DNA from: Anisus vortex | Lineage: Eukaryota > Mollusca > Gastropoda > Planorbidae | Length of the DNA: 64,000 nucleotides | Assembly (NCBI GenBank): GCA_949126835.1 | Contig: OX421497.1 | Location: 20,057,409-20,121,408 of the forward strand | Direction: 5' to 3' | Shown here: positions 1 to 11,615 of the stretch, piece by piece | How positions within the stretch are numbered: the first letter of the stretch is position 1 | How the letters are laid out: each line of letters begins with the position of its first letter | Program-made: the position numbers and the translations under genes | The notes under the pieces: model-generated | Seen by the model: only the letters and a program-made list of their open reading frames with translations | Databases searched by the model: none | What the model was told of the DNA's origin: nothing

Positions 1-119
1 TTCCTCTACAATTTTAAGCGCTCCAGTCCAACCAAGCTAAGCGCAACATAAAAAGTATTTACGATTTTACAGAATGTAACATGAATTAAGGTCATTTTTC
101 TGATGTTTCCCTATGTGGA
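1..119. other. Unassigned AT-rich edge
   Basis: No gene, tandem repeat or recognisable element seen. Confidence 0.5.
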
Positions 120-250
120 AGGCATGGGTGAGGCAAGTGAGGCTACGAGAGGCCCCCACATAAATTTGGGAACAGGGCCGTCACAATGCTATATACGGCC
201 CTGAACCCACCCCATGCCCGGATGCCACTCGGGAAGAAAGAGTTATAAAC
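120..250 (-). mobile_element. LINE 3'-end fragment (RT C-terminus relic)
   Basis: On the minus strand the sequence reads FPSGIRAWGGF, the same C-terminal motif found at 24745 (FPSGIRAWNGLPE) and, on the minus strand, near 39390 (FSCGVRAWSGLPE). A W-N/S-G-L-P motif close to the stop codon is typical of the C-terminus of Jockey/CR1-type non-LTR reverse transcriptases. This copy is short and has lost the LP. Family membership is judged by eye from the shared motif. Confidence 0.55.
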
Positions 251-950
251 ATATAGTTTTCTCCAATGCAGCCTTCATCTCGATTATTCTTTAATCTGCT
301 GTATTCTTAATATCTGTATATTTATAAACTGTATTTATAATATACTTTATTATAATCTATTGTATTCATAATCTACTCTATTCTTCATTTGCTGAATTCC
401 TGATCATAAATGTTATTTTAATTTTTTTTCAACATTTATCGTATTCAAATTGCAGATTGAAATTTTCATTGTATTAATTTGGTAGGAATACATTAACTTA
501 TTTTATGACCCCGGACACGTACATATATTTTCAATAAGATTATCTCATTGATACGTTCCCTGTCCTTAATGACACGGATTACACTCACCTTTTTCTTCCA
601 GTTGTGTCCCTTTGAAGTGTAAATGCAATTCGTTGTGTAGAGGCTTAGTGTATCATTAAACTTAATACACTTTTTCTCATCAATAGATTCTCTCTCTCTA
701 TACCCCATTACATCTCCCCACTTCCCAACCCCATCCCATTCCCTTGTACAATCCTTTTTCTCTATTTCCAACATGCTCATGATCTTGTCTTGTAATCTCC
801 CCTTTTCTTCTAAAAAACGTTATGGTATAAAATCACCAGAGAATGATTGATCCACTTCTTTAATCAGTAACATTTGGTTTATATTGTTACATGAACATAT
901 TGATGTTTTACGATATTATTTATTTTTATTTAAATAACTTACAGAATTAG
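251..950. other. AT-rich sequence without a supported gene
   Basis: Runs of TATTCATAATCTA-like simple sequence occur at about 290-400. A 95-codon minus-strand ORF (493-780) has low-complexity composition, no recognisable domain and no splice context, so it is not called as a gene. Confidence 0.5.
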
Positions 951-954
951 CTGT

Positions 955-1910
955 GCTGTATGTTGATGTTGTATGTTGATGTTGTATGTTGATGTTGTAT
1001 GTTGAAGTTGTATGTTGATGTTGTATGTTGATGTTGTATGTTGATGTTGTATGTTGATGTTGTATGTTGATGTTGTATGTTGAAGTTGTATGTTGATGTT
1101 GTATGTTGATGTTGTATGTTAATGTTGTATGTATTTGTCGTATGTTGATGTTTTATGTTGATGTTTTATGTAGATGTTGTATGTTGATGTTGTGTGTTGA
1201 TGTTGTATGTTGATGTGGTAAGTTGTTGTTGAATGTTGATGTTGTATGTTGATGTTGTATAATGATGTTGTATGTAGATGTTGTATGTTGATGATGTATG
1301 TTGATGATGTATGTTGATGTTGTATTTTGATGTTGTATGTTGATGTTGTATGTTGATGTTGTATGTTGATGTTGTATGTTGATGTTGTATGTTGATGTTG
1401 TATGTTGATGTTGTATGTTGATGTTGTATGTTGATTTTGTATGTTGATGTTGTATGTTGATGTTGTATGTTGATGTTGTATGTTGATGTTGTATGTTGAT
1501 GTTGTATGTTGATGTTGTATGTTGATGTTGTATGTTGATGTTGTATGTTGATGTTGTATGTTGATGTTGTATGTTGATGTTGTATGTTGATGTTGTATGT
1601 TGATGTTGTATGTTGATGTTGTATGTTGATGTTGTATGTTGATGTTGTATGTTGATGTTGTATGTTGATGTTGTATGTTGATGTTGTATGTTGATGTTGT
1701 ATGTTGATGTTGTATGTTGATGTTGTATGTTGATGTTGTATGTTGATGTTGTATGTTGATGTTGTATGTTGATGTTGTATGTTGATGTTGTATGTTGATG
1801 TTGTATGTTGATGTTGTATGTTGATTTTGTATGTTGATGTCGTATGTTGATGTCGTATGTTGATGTCGTATGTTGATATCGTATGTTGGTGTTGTATGTT
1901 GATGTTTGTT
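955..1910. repeat. 13-bp minisatellite, G/T-rich strand
   Basis: Tandem units of TATGTTGATGTTG, 13 bp, about 72 copies. Variants cluster at the two ends (AATG, TAGATG, ATTTTG, GTCGTA forms); the block from about 1330 to 1820 is almost perfectly homogeneous. One strand has almost no C, giving marked strand asymmetry. Because 13 is not a multiple of three, apparent reading frames across it are artefacts. Confidence 0.97.
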
Positions 1911-2139
1911 GATAGTGTATGTTAATGTTGTGGTTTCTTTATGTTTTTTCTTGTTGATGTTTTATTTGTTAATATTGTTTAAAGTTGTTTGTTTGTTTTT
2001 ATTTGTTTATTTTTTTATTTTAATTTCTAAAAGTTTTTTTTTTACGATTGTCTATAAAGTTATCAAACACATTTCACAAACAGGTGTCAACTCTCTATTA
2101 AGAACTTGTCAGTCAGAGTCAGAGTCTCTACATTTATAG

Positions 2140-3427
2140 AAAATGTGTTGTTCCTGGCCTGATGGGATCCAGCACACAGTGTAAGACGATACATTATCTC
2201 ATCCACTTCTATATTCTGGAGTTAATATCACTACCGCATGAGCGAAATTTCTCGAATTTGTCTTCTCACAAATTCTGGAAATAGTTTCAGACATTTTTTC
2301 AATGGCACTTGCAATATGGTCAGTAGTTACATTGTTTTAATTAAGTAAAAATTATGAATCAGTTCAGGCAATTTGAGAAACAAACATATCATTAAAACTG
2401 TTTATCACATTGCGTACCGATCAGCTACTATTGATTATGTTGGCTAATGGGTGAAAGTAATCTTGGGCTAGTCTAGAGTCTCGCTGTTGCTTTTAAATAG
2501 TGTGGATGAGGAATGGTGTTCTTAAAAAGTTCTTTATTTGCAATTTCTTTTCCCTTTTTATAATACGGCCTTAAAAGTAGGAAGGTAAATGTAAATAGAA
2601 TGATATTATTGCCCCTGCTATCTATTTCGTACGTAGCGTCATGAAGAATCTATTGATTGGCTAGATCTATAATGTACTTGCAATAAAAACAAAAAGCCTC
2701 GAGGTCCTTGTAACTTTTTTTCTAATTTGATCCCAACTTGAATACTTCCTATAAAAGCTCTTTTGTTTAGAGAAAAATAAATTCGTCTGCACTTTACGCG
2801 GGAACAAACACAATATATCTTTCAACACTTACTAGCGATTATCTCATTGACGTGTTATATCTTTTGGCGTCCCTTGCATACGCAGACTACATTGTCAAAT
2901 GACGTCATGGCTCTATGATAACAATCGTTTGATGTTATAGTTTACGTAAAGCATACCATAAAACTGTTTATTATATATGTACGCATTGACTGCAACTATA
3001 TTTAGATGTTGAATGTCTCATGTGGACTCCAGCCCTACATGAAATGGACATGGCATGCAGCTTTTGTACAAATAGCCTATAAACACCATTGAAAGTAGTC
3101 TTCTAAAACATAAAAAAACGAATGCAATCTATCTTTAAACCTAACCTTAACTATTAACGCTAATACACTTTTGCAACCTAACCATTAATCGTAAAAAAAA
3201 GCACTTTTTTAATAAATATTTACAATTATTATAAATTTTTGGCGAAAATTTTTAATTATTTTTAGACAAACTTTAATTTTAATATAATGTAATAATAATA
3301 TAGTAATAATATTCCTTTTTATTTCATTTTAAACCATATAAACTGTATTGGAGAATGCTCATGACAGTCGAGAAAATCAGGGTATAATTTGTACACTCTT
3401 AGAATTATCATTTTGTTTAGTTTGATG
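2140..3427. other. Unassigned sequence upstream of the LTR element
   Basis: AT-rich DNA with no supported ORF, TIR or tandem repeat. It carries the left copy of the GACAT target duplication immediately before the LTR (3428-3432). Confidence 0.5.
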
Positions 3428-3432
3428 GACAT

Positions 3433-3664
3433 TGTAGTGATAACTTGGTGTATCGGTATTTGGACACTGAATGTTTCGTTAATTAGAGTTAACACAAAAG
3501 ATTTGTGTCCACTTCCTGTGTTGTTTTTATGCACGTTGTCTTCCTGTCCCTCACGTTTAAAGGCTAATCGTATTGTTCAATTTATTATTAAATAAATGAT
3601 CCTTTACAACTTTACAGCTTTGTGGTCTAGTTATTCATAAACAATAATAAACCATTTCATTACA
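3433..3664 (+). repeat. 5' LTR
   Basis: Begins TGTAGTGATAAC and ends CATTTCATTACA. It matches 7673-7904 with five substitutions and no indels. It contains AATAAA near 3592, a possible polyadenylation signal for the element. Confidence 0.97.
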
Positions 3665-3677
3665 TGGTGTCAGAAGT
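3665..3677 (+). promoter_or_regulatory. Primer-binding site, probably tRNA-Leu
   Basis: TGGTGTCAGAAGT directly abuts the 5' LTR. The TGG start complements a tRNA CCA end, and the rest fits the 3' end of a leucine tRNA from general knowledge. The tRNA identity is an inference. Confidence 0.7.
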
Positions 3678-3680
3678 ATT

Positions 3681-4052
3681 ATGGCTATATTCCATCCGCC
3701 AGAGCAATTCGACCTCAGTTCGCCTACGAAGTGGCCCGAGTGGAGAGAACGGTTCTTAAGATTCAGAATGGCCACTAAGCTAGGCAAGGAAGAAGGCTCA
3801 GTACAAGTAAGCAGCCTTATCTATGCAATGGGGGCAGATGCTGAAAAAGTTTATTCTACGTTTACTTTCGAGGCTGGTCAATCCAGGCCTGAAGAAAACT
3901 TTGAATTAATACTTAGTAAATTCAATAGTTACTTTACGCCCAAACGAAATATCATACATGAGAGAGCCAAATTTTACACCTGTAGCCAAAAGGAAGGCGA
4001 AAGTGTAGAACAATATATACGAACACTGTATGAATTAGCAGCCTATTGTTAG
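3681..4052 (+). pseudogene. Gag N-terminal part, ending at an in-frame TAG
   Basis: Starts at the ATG 16 bp after the LTR edge, as expected for gag. The product (FHPPEQFDLSSPTKWPEWRE...) has the short, tryptophan-containing N-terminus and YTPKRN-like region usual in capsid proteins of Mag/Gypsy-type elements. TAG at 4050-4052 stops it after 123 residues, but the same frame stays open on both sides (3681 and 4149 are in phase), so the stop lies inside gag rather than at a gag/pol boundary. A nonsense mutation is the simplest reading; programmed readthrough is less likely because the stop lies upstream of the nucleocapsid zinc knuckle. Confidence 0.85.
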
Positions 4053-6320
4053 TTCTCTGATAAAAGCGACAGTAACAGAGATCGACTCGTACTGGGACTC
4101 ACAGATAGGGAGATCTCACAAAAACTGCAGCTGCAGAGAGACCTGACTTTGGATGCTGCTGTTGAAATAGCTAGGCACTATGAGATGGTGAAGGGACAAT
4201 TGTTGGACCAGCGAGATTTGTCAACGGACAGATTTGGCGGACCGCGTCGCCAGTCTCATTCTCATTCGATCGGTGGGAAGGGAGAAGGAAGTGCAAGGAG
4301 GGAAAGTACAGGAAATACTTTCGTCTCACATAAAGGAGAATCAGCCAACTTTGTTAAGAAATATGGAAATTGTGGACAATCTCATAACAAGACAGCCTGT
4401 CCAGCAAAGGGCAAGTCGTGTCGCCACTGTGGTAAATTAGGTCATTTCATCTCAGTATGTCGTCAGCGAAAGCAACATCGTGACGTTTACAGTATTATGC
4501 ATCATGACACAGTTACCCAGTCATACACATTTGACTCAATATTGTCAACAGTTGCAGAGCCACCATGGAGAGTGACAGTTAACATTCACCATCTACCAAT
4601 TAACTTTAAAATTGACACAGGTGCTGATGTTAGTGTTATTTCCAGAGCTACTTATAACAAGATAAGCCCTAGTCCTAAACTAACTCATTCTACTGCAACT
4701 CTGCGAAGTCCTGGTGGTTTCCTACAGAACTTGGGAGAATTTACTGCTCCAGCTACATTCCAGAACAAAAAGTTTCAAATTCGTCTTTTTGTTATTAATG
4801 AGGAGACTGGCAGTCTTTTGGGTAGAGGCGTAACTAATGCCCTGGGTCTTGTGCAGAAAAATATCAATGAAATCGGAGCAGCAGTTCCTCTCGACTTATC
4901 TACACACATAGAGTGCACTCCGGTTACCATTAAAATTCGCAAAGATGCTGAGCCATACAGCTTACCTACAGCAAGGAGAGTGTCAATACCTCTTATTGAC
5001 AAGGTCATGGTTGAACTACAACGGATGGAAAAAGCAGGCGTAATAGAACCTATTACCGAAGCAACAGATTGGTGCGCTCCAATGGTGCCAGTCTTAAAGA
5101 AGAATGGATCAATTCGTATTTGTACAGACTTTAAGAAGCTCAATTCTGCAGTGAAGCGGGAACGATATGTGCTTCCTATATTAGATGATATACTACACAA
5201 GCTTCAAGGTGCAACAGTATTCTCAAAATTGGATGCAGCATCAGGATTTTGGCAAATTCCTTTAGACAGTTCCACTGCAAAGCTGACTACCTTTATAACA
5301 CCTTTTGGTCGATACTATTATAAAAGGCTACCATTTGGCATCACAAGTGCACCTGAGATTTTCCAGAGGGTGATGGAAAACATTCTGGAACAAGAGCAAA
5401 ATGTAATTTGCTATTTTGATGATATTCTTGTCTTTAGTAAAACAGAGAAAGAACATGAAAAACACTTGTCAGCAGTTCTAAAAAGGCTGAATGAAGTGAA
5501 TCTTCAACTAAACCAAGAAAAGTGTGAGTACAGAAAGAAGGAAATAGATTTCCTGGGCCATCGCATCAGTAAGGATGGTATAAGCCCAGATCCTATCAAG
5601 GTTTCTGCTATTATCGACATGCCAGAGCCACGAGATGTTGAGGAGTTACGTCGCCTACTTGGCATGGTAAACTTCATGGGCAGATACATTCCAAACATAT
5701 CCACAATTCTTCGTCCTCTGACACAATTGTTGGAGAAGAAAAACCATTGGGCATGGGGATCATCTCAAATAAATGCACTTACACAGGTAAAGAAAATGCT
5801 CACATGTACACCTACACTTGCATTCTTTGACATTTTAAGGCCATGTGTTGTAAGCGTTGATGCAAGTTCCTATGGAATTGGTGGAGTGCTTCTTCAAGAA
5901 TGTGATGGCAAACTCAAACCTGTAGTTTTCTGCTCACGTACCCTGACTCCAGCAGAAAAGAATTACGCGCAGATAGAAAAAGACCTTTTGGCAGCAGTAT
6001 GGACTTGTAAAAAGCTTCAAAAGTACCTCATGGGACTACCATCATTCACATTACAGACTGATCACAAGCCACTGATATCTTTGATCAATGTTCGAGACCT
6101 GCAAGATACACCAATACGTTGCCAGAGAATGCTTATAAGGCTCATGCGCTTTAATGTTCATGCTACTTACATACCAGGCGTACAACTTATCATTGCTGAT
6201 ACACTGTCGCGCAGCCCACAACAAGTAAACGTTGGGTTGGACAAAGAAGTGGATCGCCTCATTCAGGATATTAACTCTCATATAGACTGTCTTGGCCGGC
6301 GTCCGATGCGAAACTTTTAC
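4053..6320 (+). pseudogene. Gag C-terminus plus Pol (protease, RT, RNase H)
   Basis: Same frame as gag, open to 6401. Visible domains in order: a nucleocapsid region with one intact CX2CX4HX4C zinc knuckle (about 4419-4460) and an earlier knuckle whose first Cys is Tyr (KYGNCGQ); an aspartic protease with IDTGADVSVIS (catalytic D-T-G at about 4614); reverse transcriptase with LDAASGFWQIPL and the catalytic YFDD at 5412-5423; RNase H with VSVDASSYGIGG and TDHKPL. It would make the single Gag-Pol polyprotein that copies and matures the element in cytoplasmic particles. The frame is lost around 6290-6320, where the downstream similarity moves into another frame. Confidence 0.93.
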
Positions 6321-7656
6321 AGTTTGCAGGTGAATCAGAGAAAGACCCTATCATTAAAACTGCCATCAAGTACACTGAAAATGGCTGGCCTATATATGTG
6401 AAAGATATTAAACAATCTCTCAAAGATTTCTACAATGTGCGCTTTGAACTGAGCGTTCATCAAGGCATGCTCATCAGAGGATCCCAAATAGTAGTACCAA
6501 AGTCACTTAGAGCAGAAATTCTGATGGTCATTTGGGCATTACAAAATGTCGAGAGAGAGCAAAACAGTCTATATGGTGGCCAGGAATTAGCGGCGAAATC
6601 CAGCAGCTCGTTTCTTCTTGCCAACATTGTGAACAGAAGATGCCAACTTTCCGAAGAGAGCCCATCATGTCAACACCACTTCCCAGCAGACCATTTCAGA
6701 TGATCGGTGCTGACATTTGTGACTTCAAAGGTCAGAATTATCTCGTAGGGGTTGATTACTACTCGAGATATCTGGAGATCTTGCCACTTTCTAGCATGAC
6801 CTCTGTGGTCGCCATTACAAAATTTAAATCCATTTTTGCACATCATGGAATCCCGGAGTCATTAGTCACTGACAACGGTCGCCAATTTACTTCAAGAGAA
6901 TTCCAAAAGTTTTCGGAAGAGTGGAATTTCCAGCACGTTACTAGTTCACCGTACTATGCCCAAAGCAACGGTGAGGCAGAACGAGCAGTTCAGGAAGCGA
7001 AGAAAATATTAAGTCAAGCAGACCCTTTTCTAGCTTTAATGAACTACAGATCATCACCAACTACAGCCACAGGGTACAGTCCCGCTGAGTTAGTGATGGG
7101 TCGTAAAATCAGAACTATCCTACCAACATTGCCAGTCAATCTTTCCTCAAAAATCATAGAAAGAAAGTCTATTCTTGGAAAGGACGAAGGGAGGAAAAGG
7201 GCAAATCAGATCTACTATAACAGACGTCATGGTACTAGAAAGCTTCCACCTTTAGAGACTGGTACCAAGGTCTTACAGAAACTAGACCATGAGCGACAAT
7301 GGACAAATCCAGCCACTGTAAATAGAAGCGTGGCTTCCAGATCATATCTAATCAAGACTTCTTTTGGGACTTTCCGTAGGAACAGAAAACACTTACGGCC
7401 AACATCAACATTTGTTCCTACCTCTATCGGTTCCCTACCTGACAAGGACGATGCCATTGTTACTGAACAACAGAACGGCATGCCTCAACCTCAGGGAGAT
7501 CCAGGTTTTACCAACCCTCAAGAACCGGATAATAACACTACTGAAACCCACCTTGAACCCCAAGAGCAGGTGCATGGCCCACCCGTTGGCTCTACGGTTT
7601 TGACAACTCGGTCTGGGCGTATCATTAATCCACCTGCCAGATATCGGAATGACTAA
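6311..7656 (+). pseudogene. Integrase region of Pol, two frames
   Basis: From about 6311 to 6530 the coding signal is in the second frame (FAGESEKDP..., ENGWPIYVKD...); from about 6530 it shifts again and stays open to TAA-side residues at 7656. The zinc-binding HHCC region straddles the second shift (GHLGITKCRE then CQHCEQK). The catalytic core shows the D, D, E triad: ADICDFKG (about 6712), VTDNGRQF (about 6868), NGEAERAV (about 6972). The C-terminal tail ends TTRSGRIINPPARY, a motif common at Gypsy integrase ends. Both frameshifts would prevent an intact integrase, so this copy should not be autonomous. Confidence 0.92.
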
Positions 7657-7660
7657 ACGT

Positions 7661-7672
7661 AAAAGGGGGAGA
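7661..7672 (+). promoter_or_regulatory. Polypurine tract
   Basis: AAAAGGGGGAGA lies directly against the 3' LTR, the expected position for the plus-strand primer. Confidence 0.88.
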
Positions 7673-7904
7673 TGTAGTGATAACTTGGTGTATCGGTATT
7701 CGGACACTGAATGTTTCGTTAATTAGAGTTAACACAAAAGATTTGTGTCCACTTCCTGTGTTGTTTTTATGCACGTTGTCTTCCTGTCCCTCACGTTTGA
7801 AGGCTAATCGTATTGTTCAAGTTATTATTAAATAAATGATCCTTTACAACTTTACAGCTTTGTGGTCTAGTTATTCATAAACAATAATAAAGCATTCCAT
7901 TACA
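7673..7904 (+). repeat. 3' LTR
   Basis: A 232-bp partner of 3433-3664, with five substitutions between them. Followed by GACAT, the right target duplication. Confidence 0.97.
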
Positions 7905-7937
7905 GACATTATGAGTCATTTGTATCATAATGTAAAG

Positions 7938-9657
7938 CAGGGGTCAGCAACCTTTTGCTAATGGTCTGCCAAACTAGGATTTCAAAATCATTCAGCGTGC
8001 CAACAGCCTAAATGTCAACCTGCTCTATTATACTTGTTTTATTATTTTTTATAAGACAATTAATTTAACTCCGTAGCAAGACCAAGGCCAAAACCAAAGG
8101 AAATCTATATAGAAAAACGTTAAAGCGTTTTAATATTTAAAAAAATTAACGTGCCAGTGATTATCATCCTTTTTTATTTGCATTTATACCAAATAAGCTT
8201 ACAATATTTTATTACTCAACGTTCACATTTATGGTCATTATTATGTAAACATTATCATTTGACTGTCAAGATGAGGATCTAGTAACTGCTTGTATTGATT
8301 ATATTTTGTTCTCAGTTATAACTGAGATATTATTAAATTTGTTTAATCTGCGGTACATCATACATGGAAATAATATCGTTAAGCGGAATTGATACGTAGT
8401 AATCAAACAAACTTGGTAGTTAATGTAATGTTTAAGAAATGTGCATATAATTCTTTAGTAACATAATATTTATACAATTTTCAAATACGTTTTTTTAAAG
8501 TTTGGTCATTAAAATGTTATAAGTTGTAGGCCCTTTAGTCTTTTATAAAAGAAAAATTAGAAACATTATATTATAAATATTAGTGCAAATAAAACGTGCT
8601 AATTATTTCCCTTTAATTTAAAATGCAGTTTCTAAATTTGGTTAAATAGAGATGCCAAACAAGTTATGTTTTGTATATATACCAAATATTACTGACTATT
8701 ATTGACAAATTATAATTTTTTTATATAATTCCATGATTATGGTATTTATTACAAGATTTAATTAGAGAGATACAATTAATTTTATTCAAAACAAAACTTC
8801 TATTTATGTTTAATTACCGAAGATGAGCATAAAACTTCTTTTAAATGTGATTAGCCTGTATGAATTAATGAGCGCCTCGTCTTAAATGCTCTGCGCTAAT
8901 TTATAAAGGCAGATATATATTTAGTCATTTCTGAGTAATGAAGTGTAAGTAACCTCTTGAATGCTTAACACAGCCTTCATGTGCAATAGTGCAATAAATA
9001 TAGTTCATAAGTGTTAGTTAAACCAAAAACTGAAAGTACAGCGAATTAATGCCTGGCAGTTGAGAATAGCAGATGACTTCCCTAAGTATCTTCTTTCCAG
9101 ACTTTCCCGCAAATTTCGATGCCCATTGTTTTTGGATGTTAAAAATTCAACTGGTAGCGTTTTAAAATCGTCAATATCCTTCCACTTAAAATCTACATCT
9201 AAGAAGGTTGTAGTAAGATAAAGCAAGTTAGGCTTGATGAGGTAAGCAAAAATGATTCTATGAATTTGAAAGTCTTGGCTTTGTTTAGTAAACTCCGATA
9301 TGAGTGCTTCAAACTATATACTAAAAAGCCTAACTATATTTCTTAATATATGCCTTAATAAAGGTAAGTACACATAGTCTAATGCTTTAAAATTGATTTC
9401 ACTAAAAATGTAAGTAAATCTATTTCAGTGATCTAATAGGTCAAAAGATGTTTGACCCCGTCCTTGTCAATGCGTTCAACTCACTGAAATGTGTCGCTAT
9501 GTTATTCAGAAACATCGGCTTTAACAGTCAGATTTCCGCATTCAGAACCGGAAAATCAATTTAAAAAAAAAAAAACACACTTGGAGGTCTCTCGCGTGCC
9601 ATTGAAATTTCTCTGCGTGCAAAGTTTGGCACGCGTGCCTTAGGTTGCCGACTCCTG
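7938..9657 (-). mobile_element. hAT-like DNA transposon copy 1
   Basis: Left end CAGGGGTCAGCAACCTTTTG; right end TAGGTTGCCGACTCCTG, whose reverse complement is CAGGAGTCGGCAACCTA. Terminal inverted repeats beginning CAGGGGTC and an 8-bp target duplication (ATGTAAAG at 7930-7937, ATGTAGAG at 9658-9665, 7 of 8) fit the hAT superfamily. A second copy occurs at 25798-30548 in the opposite orientation. Transposase is read from the right end inward on the minus strand but is a relic: SHMKAVLSIQEV-like residues are visible around 8935-8970 on the minus strand, with frame breaks. At 1.7 kb it is too short for a full transposase, so it was internally deleted. Confidence 0.88.
9014..9226 (-). pseudogene. 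hAT transposase relic
   Basis: A 70-residue open stretch (contains KNNGHRNLRESLERR) whose sequence aligns with the + strand of the other hAT copy near 26078 (PKNGHRN). It is a piece of a decayed transposase C-terminal half. No catalytic residues can be assigned. Confidence 0.6.
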
Positions 9658-9665
9658 ATGTAGAG

Positions 9666-9988
9666 AATAGAAGAAATTACCAGGATGTTACGATATGATT
9701 CAGTTAAAACTACTTCCTTATATCCCACAAATCATAGGATCTCGACAGTTCACTGATAGAAGTTTATCTATACAAAAAAAAATGTCCTGTGTTGCAGTCA
9801 TATGGCGGACGTCTTGTTGTTATTTTATTGAATGCCTTCCGATGGTTCCGACAGCACAAAAAAAAAAAAGAAAGTTAAGCCATTATACTGTTTACATCTA
9901 TAAGAGCTGGTCGAGCAAGTACCTTATACTGCACTAAATACATAACAACTTACGACCTTCTCTCTCACCAATGAAACACATCAATAGA
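9666..9988. other. Unassigned spacer
   Basis: Short AT-rich spacer between the hAT copy and the next minisatellite. No element recognised. Confidence 0.5.
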
Positions 9989-10299
9989 ATGTCACATTCT
10001 TGTTGTCACATTCTTGTTGTCATATTCTTGTTGTCACATTCTTGTTGTCACATTCTTGTTGTCACATTCCTGTTGTCACATTCCTGTTGTCACATTCCTG
10101 TTGTCACATTCTTGTTGTCACATTCTTGTTGTCACATTCTTGTTGTCACATTCTTGTTGTCACATTCTTGTTGTCACATTCCTGTTGTCACATTCCTGTT
10201 GTCACATTCTTGTTGTCACATTCTTGTTGTCACATTCTTGTTGTCACATTCTTGTTGTCACATTCCTGTTGTCACATTCCTGTTGTCACATTCCTGTTG
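9989..10299. repeat. 14-bp minisatellite
   Basis: Tandem TTCTTGTTGTCACA, 14 bp, about 22 copies. Two unit types, CTTGTTG and CCTGTTG, occur in runs (C-type runs near 10070, 10185 and 10265), suggesting duplication of multi-unit blocks. All forward frames stay open because the unit lacks stops, so the ORFs across it are not genes. Confidence 0.97.
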
Positions 10300-10333
10300 A
10301 CTAGATCTGGCACATTAAAACAAACAATTATAG

Positions 10334-10606
10334 GGGGCACGGTGATCAAGCAGGCAGCGCGTTCGACTGGCGATCCGAAGGTCCTGGGTTCGAATCCTGG
10401 TGCAGACTAGGATTTTTTCCCGGGACTTGATGGTGCCCCAGAGTCTACCCATCTCTGATGGGTACCCGACACTAGTTAAAAGGCGGCTGGGCATTGTGCT
10501 GGCCACACATAACCTATGTATGCCGTGGCCACAGAAATTTGTGAACGCTGCTTCACCAGCCCTACGATCAAGCTTGGTCTGACGGGCACTTTACTTTACT
10601 TTTTTT
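10334..10606 (+). mobile_element. tRNA-derived SINE, near full length
   Basis: About 270 bp. The tRNA-like head has a B box, GGTTCGAATCC (10387-10397), preceded by a degraded A-box region. The body includes GTCTACCCATCTCTGATGGG, GGCGGCTGGGCATTGTGCTG and TATGCCGTGGCCACAGAA; the tail reads CACTTTACTTTAC then T-rich. Related copies lie at 38941, 58794, 47240, 50620 and fragments elsewhere. Pol III would transcribe the head; mobility would depend on a partner LINE that is not identified here. Confidence 0.9.
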
Positions 10607-11600
10607 TACCTACCGCATCCACGATACTTATAAGCCTTACTTAATGTTTGCATTTATGAAATAAATGTTTATAAAAATAGATTCTTATAAATTGAGACTC
10701 TCGTTATTACGTCAGAACTAATAATAATATTATATTAAATGAATAAAAGAAAACAAATTGCTATAGACACACAACAAATGTCCATCCTAATAATTGAGTT
10801 TTGTATCAGGACGCATTTACTTACCATAGACTTGCTAGTCTAGCTTACAATAATTGACTACTACAGTTTGAAATACATTTATTTATAACATTTAATGTTA
10901 CGTTTATTTAACCGTAGGGCACTTTAGTTTTTATAGAGAGTAAACTCTATGAATGCATTTAAGCGAACGCTTCTCCACTGTAATGATCTTTGTTATTTGT
11001 TTTACATTTATGTGACTCGTAAATACACAACATCCAATTCGCCAAGATAGATTAATGTGTGTGGTTTATTTCTTCTGTTGGTTCAATCTATTCTGCTTAC
11101 ATTTTGTATTGAGTCGATGTAAGACTTGGGACAAGTTTATTTTTAGAGACGCTTTCAACGTCAACGTCAGCATAAGAAGTTTTTAAATGGGAGAATGACG
11201 TGCAATGATTTAATTGAGACAATAATGTACCAACAAGGGAAATAATTTCAATTACTTGTTTTGAAAGAGTTCCTAACCATTTTTTTTCTTATGTTATTGT
11301 TCATAGCCGAATAAAATAAAGGGAAATAAGTTATATTAATTAATTTTTATAGAGATTTGTTTTATTCATTAACGATTTTTAATAATTATAATATATATTA
11401 TAACTAGTTAATATGTATTTTATTTAAAAATGCCTTTCTAAATGTGTAACACTAATATATAAATATATGTTTTTTCGTAATAAATTGAAATTTTTAAAAC
11501 AGAAATCTAAAAGAAGTAAAATTAAATCAACTTAAAGTAAAACACCGTAACGATAAGTTTTTGTTTGCCAGGTGTATAAAAAAGAACGGTGTGTTATTTA
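10607..11600. other. AT-rich sequence, nothing recognised
   Basis: No ORF, TIR, tandem array or tRNA-like box seen. Confidence 0.5.
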
Positions 11601-11615
11601 ATATCGACGTCCGCT

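Larger units (their letters stand above)
3433..7904 (+). mobile_element. Gypsy-type LTR retrotransposon, complete but coding-defective
   Basis: A 4472-bp element bounded by two 232-bp LTRs (TG...CA) and flanked by a perfect 5-bp target duplication, GACAT, at 3428-3432 and 7905-7909. Order: LTR, primer-binding site, gag, protease, reverse transcriptase, RNase H, integrase, purine tract, LTR. RT before integrase places it in the Gypsy (Ty3) superfamily; the integrase style suggests a Mag-like lineage, which is inference. No env-like ORF is present. The LTRs differ at 5 of 232 positions (about 2%), so insertion was recent. Coding is broken by one in-frame stop in gag and two frameshifts around the RNase H-integrase junction. 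Confidence 0.97.

Noticed and set aside
493..780. 95-codon minus-strand ORF
   Set aside because: Low-complexity AT-rich DNA; no domain, start context or neighbouring exon.
9971..10410. Cys/His-rich repetitive ORFs (SHSCCHILVV)
   Set aside because: 14-bp minisatellite read in several frames; the Cys/His pattern is a product of the repeat, not a metal-binding protein.
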